From the NCBI RefSeq assembly GCF_031010175.1, contig NZ_JAUAMB010000012.1:62001-126000 (forward strand): a stretch of DNA of 64,000 nucleotides. The letters are read 5' to 3'. The position numbers and the translations under genes were made by a program. Under the pieces are notes generated by a model. It saw only the letters and a program-made list of their open reading frames with translations. It did not search any database and had not been told where the DNA came from. The stretch's first letter is position 1. Each line of letters opens with the position of its first letter. Source of the DNA: Halomonas sp. SpR1. GTDB lineage: Bacteria > Pseudomonadota > Gammaproteobacteria > Pseudomonadales > Halomonadaceae. Positions 35,039-43,666 of this stretch are shown here, piece by piece.

Positions 35039-36889
35039 TTACTTCTTGCTAAAACGCTTGCGCTCGGTTTCTTTCAGCAGTTTCTTGCGCAGGCGAATAT
35101 GCACCGGCGTGACTTCGACGAGTTCGTCGGAGTCGAGGAACTCGATGGCCTGCTCCAGAGAGAACTTGACCGGCGGGGTCAAGACGATGTTTTCATCGTT
35201 GCCGGTGGAGCGCATGTTGTCGAGCTTCTTGCCTTTGGTGGGGTTAACCACCATGTCGTTGGCACGGTTGTTGATGCCGATCAGCATGCCTTCGTAGACT
35301 TCCGTGGCGTGATCGATAATCAGCTTGCCACGCTCTTGCAGCGCATACAGCGCGTAGGCAAGCGCTTTACCGTCGACCATCGAGACCAATACGCCGTTAC
35401 GACGTTCGATCGAGGCTTCAGGCTTCAGCGGGCCGTAGTGATCAAAGCGACTTGTCAAAATGCCGGTGCCGGAAGTCAGGGTCAAAAACTGACCGCGGAA
35501 ACCGATCAAACCACGTGCGGGGATGATGAAGTCCAGGCGAACCCGGCCTTTACCGTCCGGCAGCATGTTGGTCATCTCACCTTTACGGTAGCCCAGCTCT
35601 TCCATGATCGAGCCCTGGTGCTGCTCTTCACAGTCGATGATGACTTCTTCGTAAGGCTCCTGCTTCTCGCCGTCGATTTCTTTGATGATAACTTCGGGGC
35701 GGCCTACGGCCAGCTCAAAGCCTTCACGACGCATGGTTTCGATCAGCACCGATAGGTGCAGCTCGCCACGGCCGGAAACTTTGAATTTTTCAGGGGTTTC
35801 GCCCTGCTCGACGCGCAGCGCCACGTTGTGAATCAGCTCTTGATCAAGGCGATCCTTGATATTACGGCTGGTCACGAACTTGCCGTCTTTACCGGCGAAC
35901 GGGGAATCATTGACCTGGAAGGTCATAGAAACGGTCGGTTCGTCGACAGACAGCGGCGGCAGTGCCTCGACCTTGGCCGGATCGCACAGAGTGTCGGAAA
36001 TTGACAGATCGTCAATACCGGTAACACAGACGATATCGCCCGCGGTGGCTTCGGTGGTCTGCACCCGTTCAAGGCCCATATGGGTCATGACCTGGCCGAT
36101 TTTGCCCTTACGCACATTGCCATCAACGCCGATGATCGACACCTGCTGGTTCGGTTTCACCGCGCCGCGCTTGATGCGACCCAGGCCGATAACGCCCACA
36201 TAGCTGTTGTAATCCAGTGCGGAGATCTGCATCTGGAAAGGGCCGTTGAGCTCCACTTTGGGCGGCTCGACGATATCGACGATGGCCTGGAACATGGGAT
36301 CCATGTTGTCAGCCAGCTCTTCAGGATCCATACCGGCAATGCCGTTCAGGGCAGAGCAGTAGATGATCGGGAAATCGAGCTGTTCATCAGACGCGCCAAG
36401 ATTGTCGAACAGATCAAAAATCTGGTCGACCACCCAGTCAGGACGTGCGCCGGGACGGTCAATTTTGTTGACCACCACGATCGGCCGCAGGCCTTGGGCG
36501 AAAGCTTTTTGGGTCACGAAGCGAGTTTGCGGCATCGGTCCGTCGACGGCGTCTACTAACAGTAGTACCGAGTCGACCATCGACATTACACGTTCAACTT
36601 CACCGCCGAAATCGGCGTGCCCAGGCGTATCCACGATGTTGATGTGGTAGCCGTTACCCTGGCTGTCTTGCCATTGAATGGCCGTATTCTTGGCCAAAAT
36701 GGTAATACCACGCTCTTTCTCCTGGTCATTTGAGTCCATGATGCGCTCTTGACCTTCTGCTTTACGGTCAAGGGTGCCGGACTGGCTCAGGAGTTTGTCG
36801 ACCAGTGTGGTTTTACCATGGTCAACGTGGGCTATGATCGCGACGTTGCGCAGGTTATTAACCGCGCTGGAGTTTTGCTGGTTTTGCAT
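35039..36889 (-). CDS. typA: Ribosome-associated GTPase TypA/BipA
   Basis: TypA is a translational GTPase that binds 70S ribosomes and supports assembly and stress adaptation. The 616-residue protein (E. coli 607) has the G1 motif AHVDHGKTT near residue 19, [12 protein letters not shown] (G3), [13 protein letters not shown] (G4) and the TypA-specific C-terminal domain ([26 protein letters not shown]). ATG at 36889 ([15 protein letters not shown]) fits the family; the 83-codon extension upstream runs through the promoter region and is rejected. A Shine-Dalgarno site is poor. It is divergent from birA. Confidence 0.96.
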   Translation of the reverse strand: MQNQQNSSAVNNLRNVAIIAHVDHGKTTLVDKLLSQSGTLDRKAEGQERIMDSNDQEKERGITILAKNTAIQWQDSQGNGYHINIVDTPGHADFGGEVERVMSMVDSVLLLVDAVDGPMPQTRFVTQKAFAQGLRPIVVVNKIDRPGARPDWVVDQIFDLFDNLGASDEQLDFPIIYCSALNGIAGMDPEELADNMDPMFQAIVDIVEPPKVELNGPFQMQISALDYNSYVGVIGLGRIKRGAVKPNQQVSIIGVDGNVRKGKIGQVMTHMGLERVQTTEATAGDIVCVTGIDDLSISDTLCDPAKVEALPPLSVDEPTVSMTFQVNDSPFAGKDGKFVTSRNIKDRLDQELIHNVALRVEQGETPEKFKVSGRGELHLSVLIETMRREGFELAVGRPEVIIKEIDGEKQEPYEEVIIDCEEQHQGSIMEELGYRKGEMTNMLPDGKGRVRLDFIIPARGLIGFRGQFLTLTSGTGILTSRFDHYGPLKPEASIERRNGVLVSMVDGKALAYALYALQERGKLIIDHATEVYEGMLIGINNRANDMVVNPTKGKKLDNMRSTGNDENIVLTPPVKFSLEQAIEFLDSDELVEVTPVHIRLRKKLLKETERKRFSKK

Positions 36890-37124
36890 GCTGAGAGAGA
36901 ACTCTTGTGAACACCCGTTTGTCCACGGGTCGGAAAATGCGGGTCGCAAGGGCTGGCAATTTGCCGACCATCTTGGCTCAGGGCTTGCGTCCAACAACCA
37001 TTCTACCATGTCGAAGGCTTCGCTGATATTACTGGAGCGCTTATCGACCTTGGTCGCCCTCGGGAAAGTTTTCGCCGCGAACCTTGATCCGCTAGAATAG
37101 CGCTTTTCCCACTGGGGCAGGAGC

Positions 37125-38120
37125 ATGACCATCGGCAACCTGATGCGTTTGTTAAGCGATGGCGAGGTTCACTCTGGCGAGCAGCTGGGTGAAGCGCTAG
37201 GTATTTCTCGTGCGGCGGTGTGGAAACAGTTAAAAAAACTGGAAGCGCTCGGGGTAGAAATTGTCGCGGTGAAAGGCCGTGGCTACCAACTGTCGCAGCG
37301 CCTGGAGCCCTTGGAGGGTGCCAAAATCGTTGAGCAGTTGCCCGCTCAGGCGCGCCACCATCTTACCCGCCTGTTTGTTGAAGATCAGTTACCCTCCAGC
37401 AATGAGTATCTGCGTCAACGCTTTGAACAGGGCGCCGGGCATGGGGAGGTCTGCTTGGTTGAACTGCAGACGGCAGGACGTGGACGGCGTGGCCGTGTCT
37501 GGTCGACGCCCTGGGGGCAGAGCCTCATGCTCTCGCTGGGCTGGCGCTTTGAATCGGGTATCGCCGTACTGGAAGGCTTGAGTTTGGCGGTGGGCGTTGT
37601 CGTTGCTCAAGTGCTCGAACAGCACGGTGTGGCACCAAAGCTTAAGTGGCCTAACGATATCCTGCTCTCCGAGCAGGGGGATGAGCCGGGTGACGAGCTA
37701 GGCAAGCTGGCCGGTATTCTTATTGAAGTGACCGGGGATGCGGCAGGCCCCTGTGAGGTAGTCATCGGCATTGGTATGAATCTATGGCTGCCCGAGGCGC
37801 AGCGAGCCGCCATCGACCAGCCTGTGGCAGCGCTTTTCGAGCGGCTACCCAATATCTCACGCAACCAACTGGCCTCTGAGGAGGTGGCGGGCCTATTGGC
37901 CATGCTGGCTAACTTTGAGCAGGACGGTTTTGGCGCTTGGCGTGATGCTTGGAATCAACGTCACGCCTATGCAGGGCTGCCTATTCGGGTGATCCAAGGG
38001 CAGCAGACCAGCGATGCCGTCGCGGGGGATGTGGATGAGAGTGGTAACCTATGGGTTACCGAAAATGGTCACTCGCGACGCCTAGCTGGCGGTGAGATTA
38101 GCGTACGCAGGCGTTTATGA
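37125..38120 (+). CDS. birA: Biotin-[acetyl-CoA-carboxylase] ligase / biotin operon repressor
   Basis: This 331-residue bifunctional protein attaches biotin to acetyl-CoA carboxylase and can repress biotin genes. The N-terminal winged helix-turn-helix (about 1-62; GEQLGEALGISRAAVWKQLKKLEALG) is present, so the repressor function is probably retained. The ligase domain has the biotinyl-AMP loop GRGRRGRVW (about 117-125) and KWPNDILL. The C-terminal SH3-like domain (about 280-331) is complete. Its stop overlaps the coaX start by four bases (ATGA), a pairing common in gammaproteobacteria. Confidence 0.96.
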   Translation: MTIGNLMRLLSDGEVHSGEQLGEALGISRAAVWKQLKKLEALGVEIVAVKGRGYQLSQRLEPLEGAKIVEQLPAQARHHLTRLFVEDQLPSSNEYLRQRFEQGAGHGEVCLVELQTAGRGRRGRVWSTPWGQSLMLSLGWRFESGIAVLEGLSLAVGVVVAQVLEQHGVAPKLKWPNDILLSEQGDEPGDELGKLAGILIEVTGDAAGPCEVVIGIGMNLWLPEAQRAAIDQPVAALFERLPNISRNQLASEEVAGLLAMLANFEQDGFGAWRDAWNQRHAYAGLPIRVIQGQQTSDAVAGDVDESGNLWVTENGHSRRLAGGEISVRRRL

Positions 38121-38956
38121 TTCTGGATCTTGATATCGGCAACACGCTGTCCAAGTGGCGGCTCAAGGATGCCGAGAGTAGCGAGATACGTTCCCGTGGA
38201 GCGGTGTGGACCCGGGAAGAGTGGCGCCCAGGGGCCGATATCCCCGATCTTGATGTGGTCGAGGCGGTGCGTATATCCAGCGTCGCCAGGGCGGCCGTAC
38301 TGGAAGAGACGGTCGCCTTGTTGCGTCGCCGGGTGCGCCATGTGTACGTGGCGCGCTCTACCCAGGAGGCGCTAGGCGTGGTTAACGGCTACGAAGAGCC
38401 GGGGCGCTTAGGGGTTGATCGCTGGATGGGGGCGCTGGCAGGCTATCAATTGGCGGGCGGTTGCTGTGCGGTGGATTGCGGCAGCGCGATTACCATCGAC
38501 TTTGTGTTGCCGGGGGGGAGTCACCTGGGCGGCTTTATTATCCCTGGTCTTCGCCTGATGAAAGAGAGCTTGAAGCTTGGCACCCGCAATGTGGCTATCG
38601 ACCCTGAAAGTGAAGCCGATGAGCTTTTAGAGCCAGGGAGGCGAACCGTTGATGCAGTCAATCACGGTATTTATATGGCCGCCGTCAGTGCCATTAACCG
38701 CATCTATAGCGAAGTATGTGACCAGGAGGGCGTGGCGTTGCCAATGCTGTTGACGGGGGGCGATGCACGGGTTGTCTCAAGGGGAGTGCAGGTGCCCCAT
38801 GCGGTATGGCCCGATATGGTTTACGGCGGCTTGGAGGCGTGCTTTCCGATGACCCTCGCCGAGCGAGCGGGCAAAATGTCGGGCGCGCCGCGGGTGCCTG
38901 AGCCTGTGGCGCTAGAAAAGATTCGCGCGGGACTTGCATTCTCTATGCTGCTTTGA
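38117..38956 (+). CDS. coaX: Type III pantothenate kinase
   Basis: CoaX phosphorylates pantothenate in the first step of coenzyme A synthesis; it is not inhibited by CoA, unlike CoaA. The 279-residue ASKHA-fold protein has the phosphate-1 motif LDIGNTLSKW (residues 3-12), the GVDRWMGALAGYQ motif with catalytic Asp, and DCGSAITIDFVLPGGSHLGGFIIPG. It is translationally coupled to birA. Confidence 0.95.
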   Translation: MILDLDIGNTLSKWRLKDAESSEIRSRGAVWTREEWRPGADIPDLDVVEAVRISSVARAAVLEETVALLRRRVRHVYVARSTQEALGVVNGYEEPGRLGVDRWMGALAGYQLAGGCCAVDCGSAITIDFVLPGGSHLGGFIIPGLRLMKESLKLGTRNVAIDPESEADELLEPGRRTVDAVNHGIYMAAVSAINRIYSEVCDQEGVALPMLLTGGDARVVSRGVQVPHAVWPDMVYGGLEACFPMTLAERAGKMSGAPRVPEPVALEKIRAGLAFSMLL

Positions 38957-39033
38957 CAGAATGCAGCGCGTTCCAAGGCAGTCATTAGATGCGCTAGCAT
39001 CGCAAGCTACGATAAATTAAGTAAATATCTCGC

Positions 39034-39061
39034 TTGACACTGTTTTGAAGGCTGGCATAAT
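39034..39061 (+). promoter_or_regulatory. Sigma-70 promoter for the tRNA operon
   Basis: TTGACA at 39034-39039 and CATAAT at 39056-39061, 16 bp apart, 14 bases before tRNA-Tyr. GC-rich bases after the -10 would suit a stringently controlled promoter. Confidence 0.85.
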
Positions 39062-39075
39062 GTGCCGCCACAGTT

Positions 39076-39159
<84 letters not shown>

Positions 39160-39307
39160 AAATTAAGCAACAGCGATTATTTCGGTGTTGCTGAATGAAA
39201 AGCCGGTAGCGGGCATTGTCTACACCTTGTAGCTTTTCTACTTATTGTTTCTTGTGAGTTGAAGTTATAAGGCGGCGCGCAGCGGATCGTCATTCCAGAC
39301 AGGTTCT

Positions 39308-39381
<74 letters not shown>

Positions 39382-39394
39382 GTTGATGTGTTTA

Positions 39395-39469
39395 GCTCAT
39401 GTAGCTCAGGGGTAGAGCACACCCTTGGTAAGGGTGAGGTCGACGGTTCAATTCCGTCCATGAGCTCCA
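39395..39469 (+). tRNA. tRNA-Thr (GGT)
   Basis: Acceptor GCTCATG pairs with CATGAGC, and CCA is encoded. Anticodon stem CACCC/GGGTG holds loop TTGGTAA with GGT. It lies 13 bases after tRNA-Gly. Confidence 0.97.
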
Positions 39470-39480
39470 TATTGCAGATC

Positions 39481-39504
39481 AAGCGAGCGAAGCTCGCTTT
39501 TTTT
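39481..39504 (+). terminator. Terminator after tRNA-Thr
   Basis: AAGCGAGC/GCTCGCTT stem with GAA loop and a T-run, 11 bases after the encoded CCA. It ends the tRNA operon exactly where a tuf gene would begin in many relatives. Confidence 0.9.
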
Positions 39505-39684
39505 GTCTCTGCGTTTGGGTGGGTTTTGTGATGCCTAAGCGTAAAGGAGGGGTTGTCAGGGGTGGGTTTCTCCGCTACCATGGCGCCCGCTGTTGTATAG
39601 GCGATTGAAAAGACGCTTATCAGCAGAAGTGAAAAGCAAAAGTAGTAAGGTTGTAAGCAAAATAGAAAGTCAGTACGACGATAC
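39505..39684. other. Spacer in place of a tuf copy
   Basis: About 180 bp between the terminator and tRNA-Trp. No recognisable tuf remnant, only A/G-rich low-complexity sequence, which must contain the promoter for tRNA-Trp-secE-nusG. Confidence 0.6.
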
Positions 39685-39760
<76 letters not shown>

Positions 39761-39833
39761 ACCTTCCCCAGGTTGGTATGTCTTTTTCCAGAATTCTTTT
39801 ATCGTTCGCCGTACCCTGAGGAGTCTCGTTTTT

Positions 39834-40217
39834 ATGAAGCCTGGTTCTGTAAAACATGGCGCCGAGGTGCAACAGACGCGCCATGACGGGCTCAAGTGGG
39901 CGGCGGTCGTAGCGCTGCTTGTCGTTGCTGTTGTTGGTAATACCTATTTCGCCGATATTGGCCTGCTCTACCGCGTGCTTGGTGTAGTGGTGCTATGTGT
40001 GATTGCGGGTTTGATCGCGCTAACCACTACCAAAGGTCGGGATTTAGTAGAGCTTGCCAGAAGCGCCAAGAAAGAGATTCAGCGCGTTGTATGGCCGACC
40101 CGTCCCGAAACCATTCAGACCACCGCTATTGTGCTGGTGGCTGTGCTGGTGGTGGGATTGATGCTGTGGTTGATCGATACTCTTCTTGGCTGGGCGATGT
40201 CCGGCGTCATTGGTTAG
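39834..40217 (+). CDS. secE: Preprotein translocase subunit SecE
   Basis: SecE clamps the SecY channel of the Sec translocon. The 127-residue protein has three membrane segments (about 21-38, 43-63 and 95-120), as in E. coli. The conserved amphipathic region [23 protein letters not shown] lies before the last segment. The start follows GAGGAG with suitable spacing. nusG begins eight bases after its stop. Confidence 0.96.
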   Translation: MKPGSVKHGAEVQQTRHDGLKWAAVVALLVVAVVGNTYFADIGLLYRVLGVVVLCVIAGLIALTTTKGRDLVELARSAKKEIQRVVWPTRPETIQTTAIVLVAVLVVGLMLWLIDTLLGWAMSGVIG

Positions 40218-40225
40218 GAGCTTTC

Positions 40226-40759
40226 ATGTCCAAACGTTGGTACGTCGTCCACGCTTATTCTGGCTTTGAAAAGCATGTTATGCGCTCGCTGATTGAGCGC
40301 GTGAAGATGTATGGCATGGAAGATCGCTTTGGCGAAATTCTGGTGCCGACAGAAGAAGTTGTCGAAATGCGCGACGGCAAGCGACGCAAGAGCGAGCGCA
40401 AGTTTTATCCCGGCTACGTATTAGTCGAGATGGAAATGGCCGACGAAACATGGCACCTCGTCAACGAGACGCCGCGTGTTATGGGCTTTATCGGTGGTAC
40501 AAAAGAGAAGCCCGCGCCGATTACGTCACGTGAAGCAGATGCGATTCTGATGCGCGTTAAAGACGGTACTGATAAGCCGCGGCCTAAAACGATGTTTGAG
40601 CCGGGTCAGTCAGTGCGTGTTGTTGACGGGCCGTTTGCCGATTTCAACGGTGTTGTCGAAGAAGTTAATTATGAGAAGAGTCGCCTGCATGTCAGCGTGC
40701 TGATTTTTGGGCGCTCTACGCCTGTTGAGTTGGAATTTTCTCAGGTTGAGAAAGAGTAA
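40226..40759 (+). CDS. nusG: Transcription elongation/antitermination factor NusG
   Basis: A 177-residue factor that binds the RNA polymerase clamp and couples transcription with translation and Rho. [19 protein letters not shown] opens the NGN domain. The C-terminal KOW domain (about 125-177) has [28 protein letters not shown] at 40226 with AGGAG upstream is clear; the longer open frame overlaps secE and is rejected. The stop is followed at once by tandem repeats. Confidence 0.97.
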   Translation: MSKRWYVVHAYSGFEKHVMRSLIERVKMYGMEDRFGEILVPTEEVVEMRDGKRRKSERKFYPGYVLVEMEMADETWHLVNETPRVMGFIGGTKEKPAPITSREADAILMRVKDGTDKPRPKTMFEPGQSVRVVDGPFADFNGVVEEVNYEKSRLHVSVLIFGRSTPVELEFSQVEKE

Positions 40760-40765
40760 CGGGCG

Positions 40766-40807
40766 AGTAGTAAATAGTTAGTAGTGAATAGTAAGTAAGC
40801 GGTAGGT
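40766..40807. repeat. 14-bp imperfect tandem repeats after nusG
   Basis: AGTAGTAAATAGTT, AGTAGTGAATAGTA and the diverged AGTAAGCGGTAGGT stand head to tail, starting seven bases after the nusG stop. The stop region itself (GAGTAACGGGCG) looks like a possible seed. Confidence 0.7.
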
Positions 40808-40891
40808 TTTAATTCGTGTGAGATGGCTAGTTAGCTGTTTCACTGGTACCGGGGAGCCTTCGGGCGCTATTACCCAACTGGAGTGTTAAAG

Positions 40892-41323
40892 ATGGCCAAG
40901 AAAGTACAGGCTTATATCAAACTGCAGGTTGCTGCAGGTAAAGCCAATCCAAGTCCGCCGGTAGGCCCTGCGCTGGGTCAGCACGGCGTGAACATCATGG
41001 AATTCTGTAAAGCGTTCAACGCCGCGACTCAAGAAATTGAGCCGGGCCTGCCGACGCCAGTCGTGATCACTGTCTACTCTGACCGTAGCTTCACGTTCGT
41101 TACCAAAACACCGCCTGCTGCCGTGCTGCTGAAAAAAGCCGCTGGCATCAAGTCCGGTTCTGGTGAGCCGAACAAGAAGAAGGTCGGCACCGTAACGCGT
41201 GAACAGCTTGAAGAGATCGCCAAGGCCAAAGAGCCTGATTTGACGGCTGCGAATCTTGATGCCGCTGTACGCACCATTGCTGGCAGTGCTCGCAGCATGG
41301 GCCTAAACGTGGAGGGTCTCTGA
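40892..41323 (+). CDS. rplK: 50S ribosomal protein L11
   Basis: L11 forms the GTPase-associated centre with 23S rRNA and is the sensor arm for RelA activation. The 143-residue protein starts [23 protein letters not shown], with [15 protein letters not shown] and the RNA-binding C-terminal domain ending [15 protein letters not shown] at 40892 is preferred; an in-frame GTG lies nine bases earlier. The 132-bp leader after nusG may hold the L1 control site; GGAGCCTTCGGGCGC there can form a small hairpin. Confidence 0.97.
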   Translation: MAKKVQAYIKLQVAAGKANPSPPVGPALGQHGVNIMEFCKAFNAATQEIEPGLPTPVVITVYSDRSFTFVTKTPPAAVLLKKAAGIKSGSGEPNKKKVGTVTREQLEEIAKAKEPDLTAANLDAAVRTIAGSARSMGLNVEGL

Positions 41324-41325
41324 TC

Positions 41326-42018
41326 ATGGCTAAACTGTCTAAGCGTGCGAAAATCATTCGCGAAAAAGTAGACACTACCAAAGCCTACTCTATTGAAGAG
41401 GCGGTAGCGCTGCTCGCCGAGCTGTCTACTGTTAAATTCAAAGAGTCCGTTGATGTCGCCATCAACCTGGGCGTTGACCCGCGTAAATCCGACCAGGTGG
41501 TGCGTGGCGCTACCGTGATGCCTAACGGTACCGGTAAAGATGTACGCGTTGCTGTCTTCACTCAGGGTGCTAATGCCGATGCCGCTAAAGAAGCAGGCGC
41601 CGACATCGTGGGTATGGACGACTTGGCTGAGCAAGTGAAAAAAGGCGTGATGGATTTTGACGTCGTTATCGCTTCGCCCGATGCCATGCGCGTTGTAGGT
41701 CAGCTAGGTCAGATTCTAGGTCCGCGTGGCCTAATGCCTAACCCGAAAGTTGGCACCGTGACGCCTGACGTGGCGACTGCGGTTAAAAATGCCAAAGCGG
41801 GTCAGGTGCGTTTCCGTACTGACAAGAACGGGATCATCCACACTACCCTGGGTAAAGTGGATTTTGACGCCTCAGCGATTAACGGCAACCTGGAAGCACT
41901 GGTTGCTGACCTGAAGCGCCTCAAGCCGAGCTCGTCTAAAGGCATTTACTTCAAAAAAATGACCCTGTCTACTACCATGGGCCCGGGTTTGACAATCGAT
42001 CACTCTGCCTTCGCGTAA
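41326..42018 (+). CDS. rplA: 50S ribosomal protein L1
   Basis: L1 forms the mobile stalk at the E site and represses its own operon. The 230-residue protein has [34 protein letters not shown] and [18 protein letters not shown], the two RNA-contact blocks. It starts two bases after the rplK stop. Confidence 0.98.
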   Translation: MAKLSKRAKIIREKVDTTKAYSIEEAVALLAELSTVKFKESVDVAINLGVDPRKSDQVVRGATVMPNGTGKDVRVAVFTQGANADAAKEAGADIVGMDDLAEQVKKGVMDFDVVIASPDAMRVVGQLGQILGPRGLMPNPKVGTVTPDVATAVKNAKAGQVRFRTDKNGIIHTTLGKVDFDASAINGNLEALVADLKRLKPSSSKGIYFKKMTLSTTMGPGLTIDHSAFA

Positions 42019-42339
42019 GCGAGTTGTCGTTGTTTTTTTGAAAGAACCGAGCAAGAACTTTGCGGTCCCCCGTTTGGTGGCTATCACTGGCCGGGGCATC
42101 GTCAAAGACCGCAGGTGCCGCGCTTGATCAGTACGTTGTTCGTACTTGCCAGCGCGGCTTAATTGCCTCAGAAGCGCCTGCGCAGATGGTGTGGCCGCCA
42201 GTTGGTTAAGCTAAAACGGCTTTCTGGTGAGCACCATCCCCAAGGCTTCCCGCTTTGCAGTGCATTTTTGTAAGGCACAGCGGGGAGAGATGGTAACCAC
42301 CGGAACCTTCTTGGGTTCCGGCACGAAGGAGTGATCACT
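42019..42339 (+). promoter_or_regulatory. rplA-rplJ spacer, candidate L10 leader RNA
   Basis: A 321-bp gap with several good hairpins: TGCGGTC/GACCGCA (42061-42067, 42107-42113); GCCGCGCT/AGCGCGGC (42117-42124, 42151-42158), with inner GTACG/CGTAC; and CCGGAACC/GGTTCCGG (42300-42307, 42314-42321) just before the rplJ ribosome site. In gammaproteobacteria this place holds the rplJL promoter and the L10-(L12)4 binding leader that controls rplJ translation. The assignment is by position and structure. Confidence 0.7.
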
Positions 42340-42840
42340 GTGCCACTAGCACTTGAAGGCAAGAAAGCGATTGTTGCCGAGGTCAGTGAAGCGGCCAAGG
42401 GCGCACTCTCCGTCGTAGTTGCTGATTCTCGCGGCGTTACGGTTGGTAAAATGACCGATCTGCGCAAGCAGGCGCGCGAGAATGGTGTAGAGCTACGTGT
42501 TGTACGTAACACGCTGGCTCGCCGCGCTCTCGAAGGCACTCAGTGGGAGTGCTTGAACGATAGCTTCGTTGGTCCTACGTTGTTGGCTTTCTCTACTGAT
42601 CATCCGGGCGCTGCCGCTCGTCTGTTCAAAGAGTTTGCTAAAACGGACAAGAACTTCGAAGTAAAAGCGTTGGCCTACGAAGGTGAGCTGATTCCGGCTG
42701 CTGACATCGACCGTCTGGCAACCCTACCGACTCACGACGAAGCAATTGCCAAGTTGATGTCGGTAATGAAAGAAGCCTCCGCTGGCAAGCTGGTTCGTAC
42801 TCTGGCCGCACTGCGCGACCAGAAGCAAGAAGCCGCCTAA
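42340..42840 (+). CDS. rplJ: 50S ribosomal protein L10
   Basis: L10 anchors the L7/L12 dimers to the ribosome and, bound to L12, represses its own leader. The 166-residue protein starts at GTG 42340, giving [24 protein letters not shown], nine bases after AAGGAG; a GTG three codons earlier lies too close to that box. The family motif [17 protein letters not shown] is present. Confidence 0.97.
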   Translation: MPLALEGKKAIVAEVSEAAKGALSVVVADSRGVTVGKMTDLRKQARENGVELRVVRNTLARRALEGTQWECLNDSFVGPTLLAFSTDHPGAAARLFKEFAKTDKNFEVKALAYEGELIPAADIDRLATLPTHDEAIAKLMSVMKEASAGKLVRTLAALRDQKQEAA

Positions 42841-42952
42841 GCAGGCTTTCTTGCAGGTGGCGTCAATGGTTTAACCAGTGCGCTGCCTGAACCGAGCAAT
42901 GAATCCTGAGTCCTCGGCTGACCGAGACTCCCGCAAAGTTAGGAATGAAACA

Positions 42953-43321
42953 ATGGCACTGTCTAAAGACGATATCATCAATGCTGTAGCCGACATGACC
43001 GTAATGGAAGTTGTCGAGCTGATCGAAGCAATGGAAGAGAAATTCGGCGTTTCTGCCGCTGCTGCTGTGATGGCTGGTCCGGCTGCTGCTGGCGAAGCTG
43101 CTGAAGAGCAGACTGAGTTTGACGTTGTTCTGACGTCTGCTGGCGACAAGAAAGTTAACGTGATCAAAGCGGTTCGTGAGATCACCGGCCTTGGCTTGAA
43201 AGAAGCTAAAGGTGCTGTTGACGGCGCTCCGGCGACCATCAAAGAAGGCATGTCTAAAGACGACGCTGAAGCAGCTAAAGCCAAGCTGGAAGAAGCGGGC
43301 GCAACCGTCGAGCTCAAGTAA
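42953..43321 (+). CDS. rplL: 50S ribosomal protein L7/L12
   Basis: This 122-residue acidic stalk protein recruits translation factors. It has N-terminal dimer helices ([27 protein letters not shown]), an Ala-rich hinge (about 37-52) and the globular C-terminal domain [30 protein letters not shown] 42953 follows TTAGGAA; 25 upstream in-frame codons are rejected. Confidence 0.98.
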   Translation: MALSKDDIINAVADMTVMEVVELIEAMEEKFGVSAAAAVMAGPAAAGEAAEEQTEFDVVLTSAGDKKVNVIKAVREITGLGLKEAKGAVDGAPATIKEGMSKDDAEAAKAKLEEAGATVELK

Positions 43322-43361
43322 TTCTTGTGCGGACGGCTTTACGCGCTGCGTAAGCTTCCAC

Positions 43362-43396
43362 GGCTGGCGGCGGGATATCCCGCTGCCGGCCTTTTT
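43362..43396 (+). terminator. Attenuator between rplL and rpoB
   Basis: GGCTGGCGGCGGGAT (43362-43376) pairs with ATCCCGCTGCCGGCC (43377-43391) with two G-U pairs, then TTTTT. It corresponds in place to the partial terminator of E. coli that lowers rpoBC relative to rplJL. Confidence 0.85.
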
Positions 43397-43482
43397 CTGT
43401 TGTAGCTGGTGTTGAACAGTCGGTGATATTGAACAACAGCAGCGCTGCTCATTGAGAGTGGCCACGACAGAAACGTAACAGT

Positions 43483-43557
43483 GTTATTGAAGATGGCGTT
43501 ATTGAAGATAGTGTTATCGACTACAGTGTTATCGACGACTGAGTTATCGAACTAGAT
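43483..43557. repeat. Five 15-bp imperfect tandem repeats before rpoB
   Basis: Units GTTATTGAAGATGGC, GTTATTGAAGATAGT, GTTATCGACTACAGT, GTTATCGACGACTGA and GTTATCGAACTAGAT are contiguous. The first eight bases are almost invariant (GTTATYGA) while the rest drift. They lie about 90 bp after the attenuator and 109 bp before rpoB. Confidence 0.9.
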
Positions 43558-43666
43558 TTTCGACGGCGAGCTACCGATTTAGGAGCTTGCTGTCTGTGTC
43601 TGACGAAGCTCGAAGGGCAGATGACCACGCATCGGTCACCCATGGTGAACAAGCTGGGGAATACAG

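Larger units (their letters stand above)
43322..43666 (+). other. rplL-rpoB spacer
   Basis: A 345-bp gap holding an attenuator-like hairpin (43362-43396) and a 15-bp tandem array (43483-43557). I saw no further gene. Transcription must read through from rplJL to reach rpoB unless a promoter lies in the last 100 bases. Confidence 0.8.

Noticed and set aside
36890..37138. N-terminal extension of typA
   Set aside because: It covers the divergent promoter region and the birA start, and lacks family similarity.
39505..39684. Decayed tuf gene in the tRNA-Thr to tRNA-Trp gap
   Set aside because: No stretch resembles EF-Tu coding sequence.
43456..43542. Small repeat peptide encoded by the 15-bp array (VIEDG/VIEDS type)
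   Set aside because: The frame has no start codon or ribosome site.
43483..43557. CRISPR array
   Set aside because: The units are 15 bp, contiguous and without spacers, and there are no cas genes.
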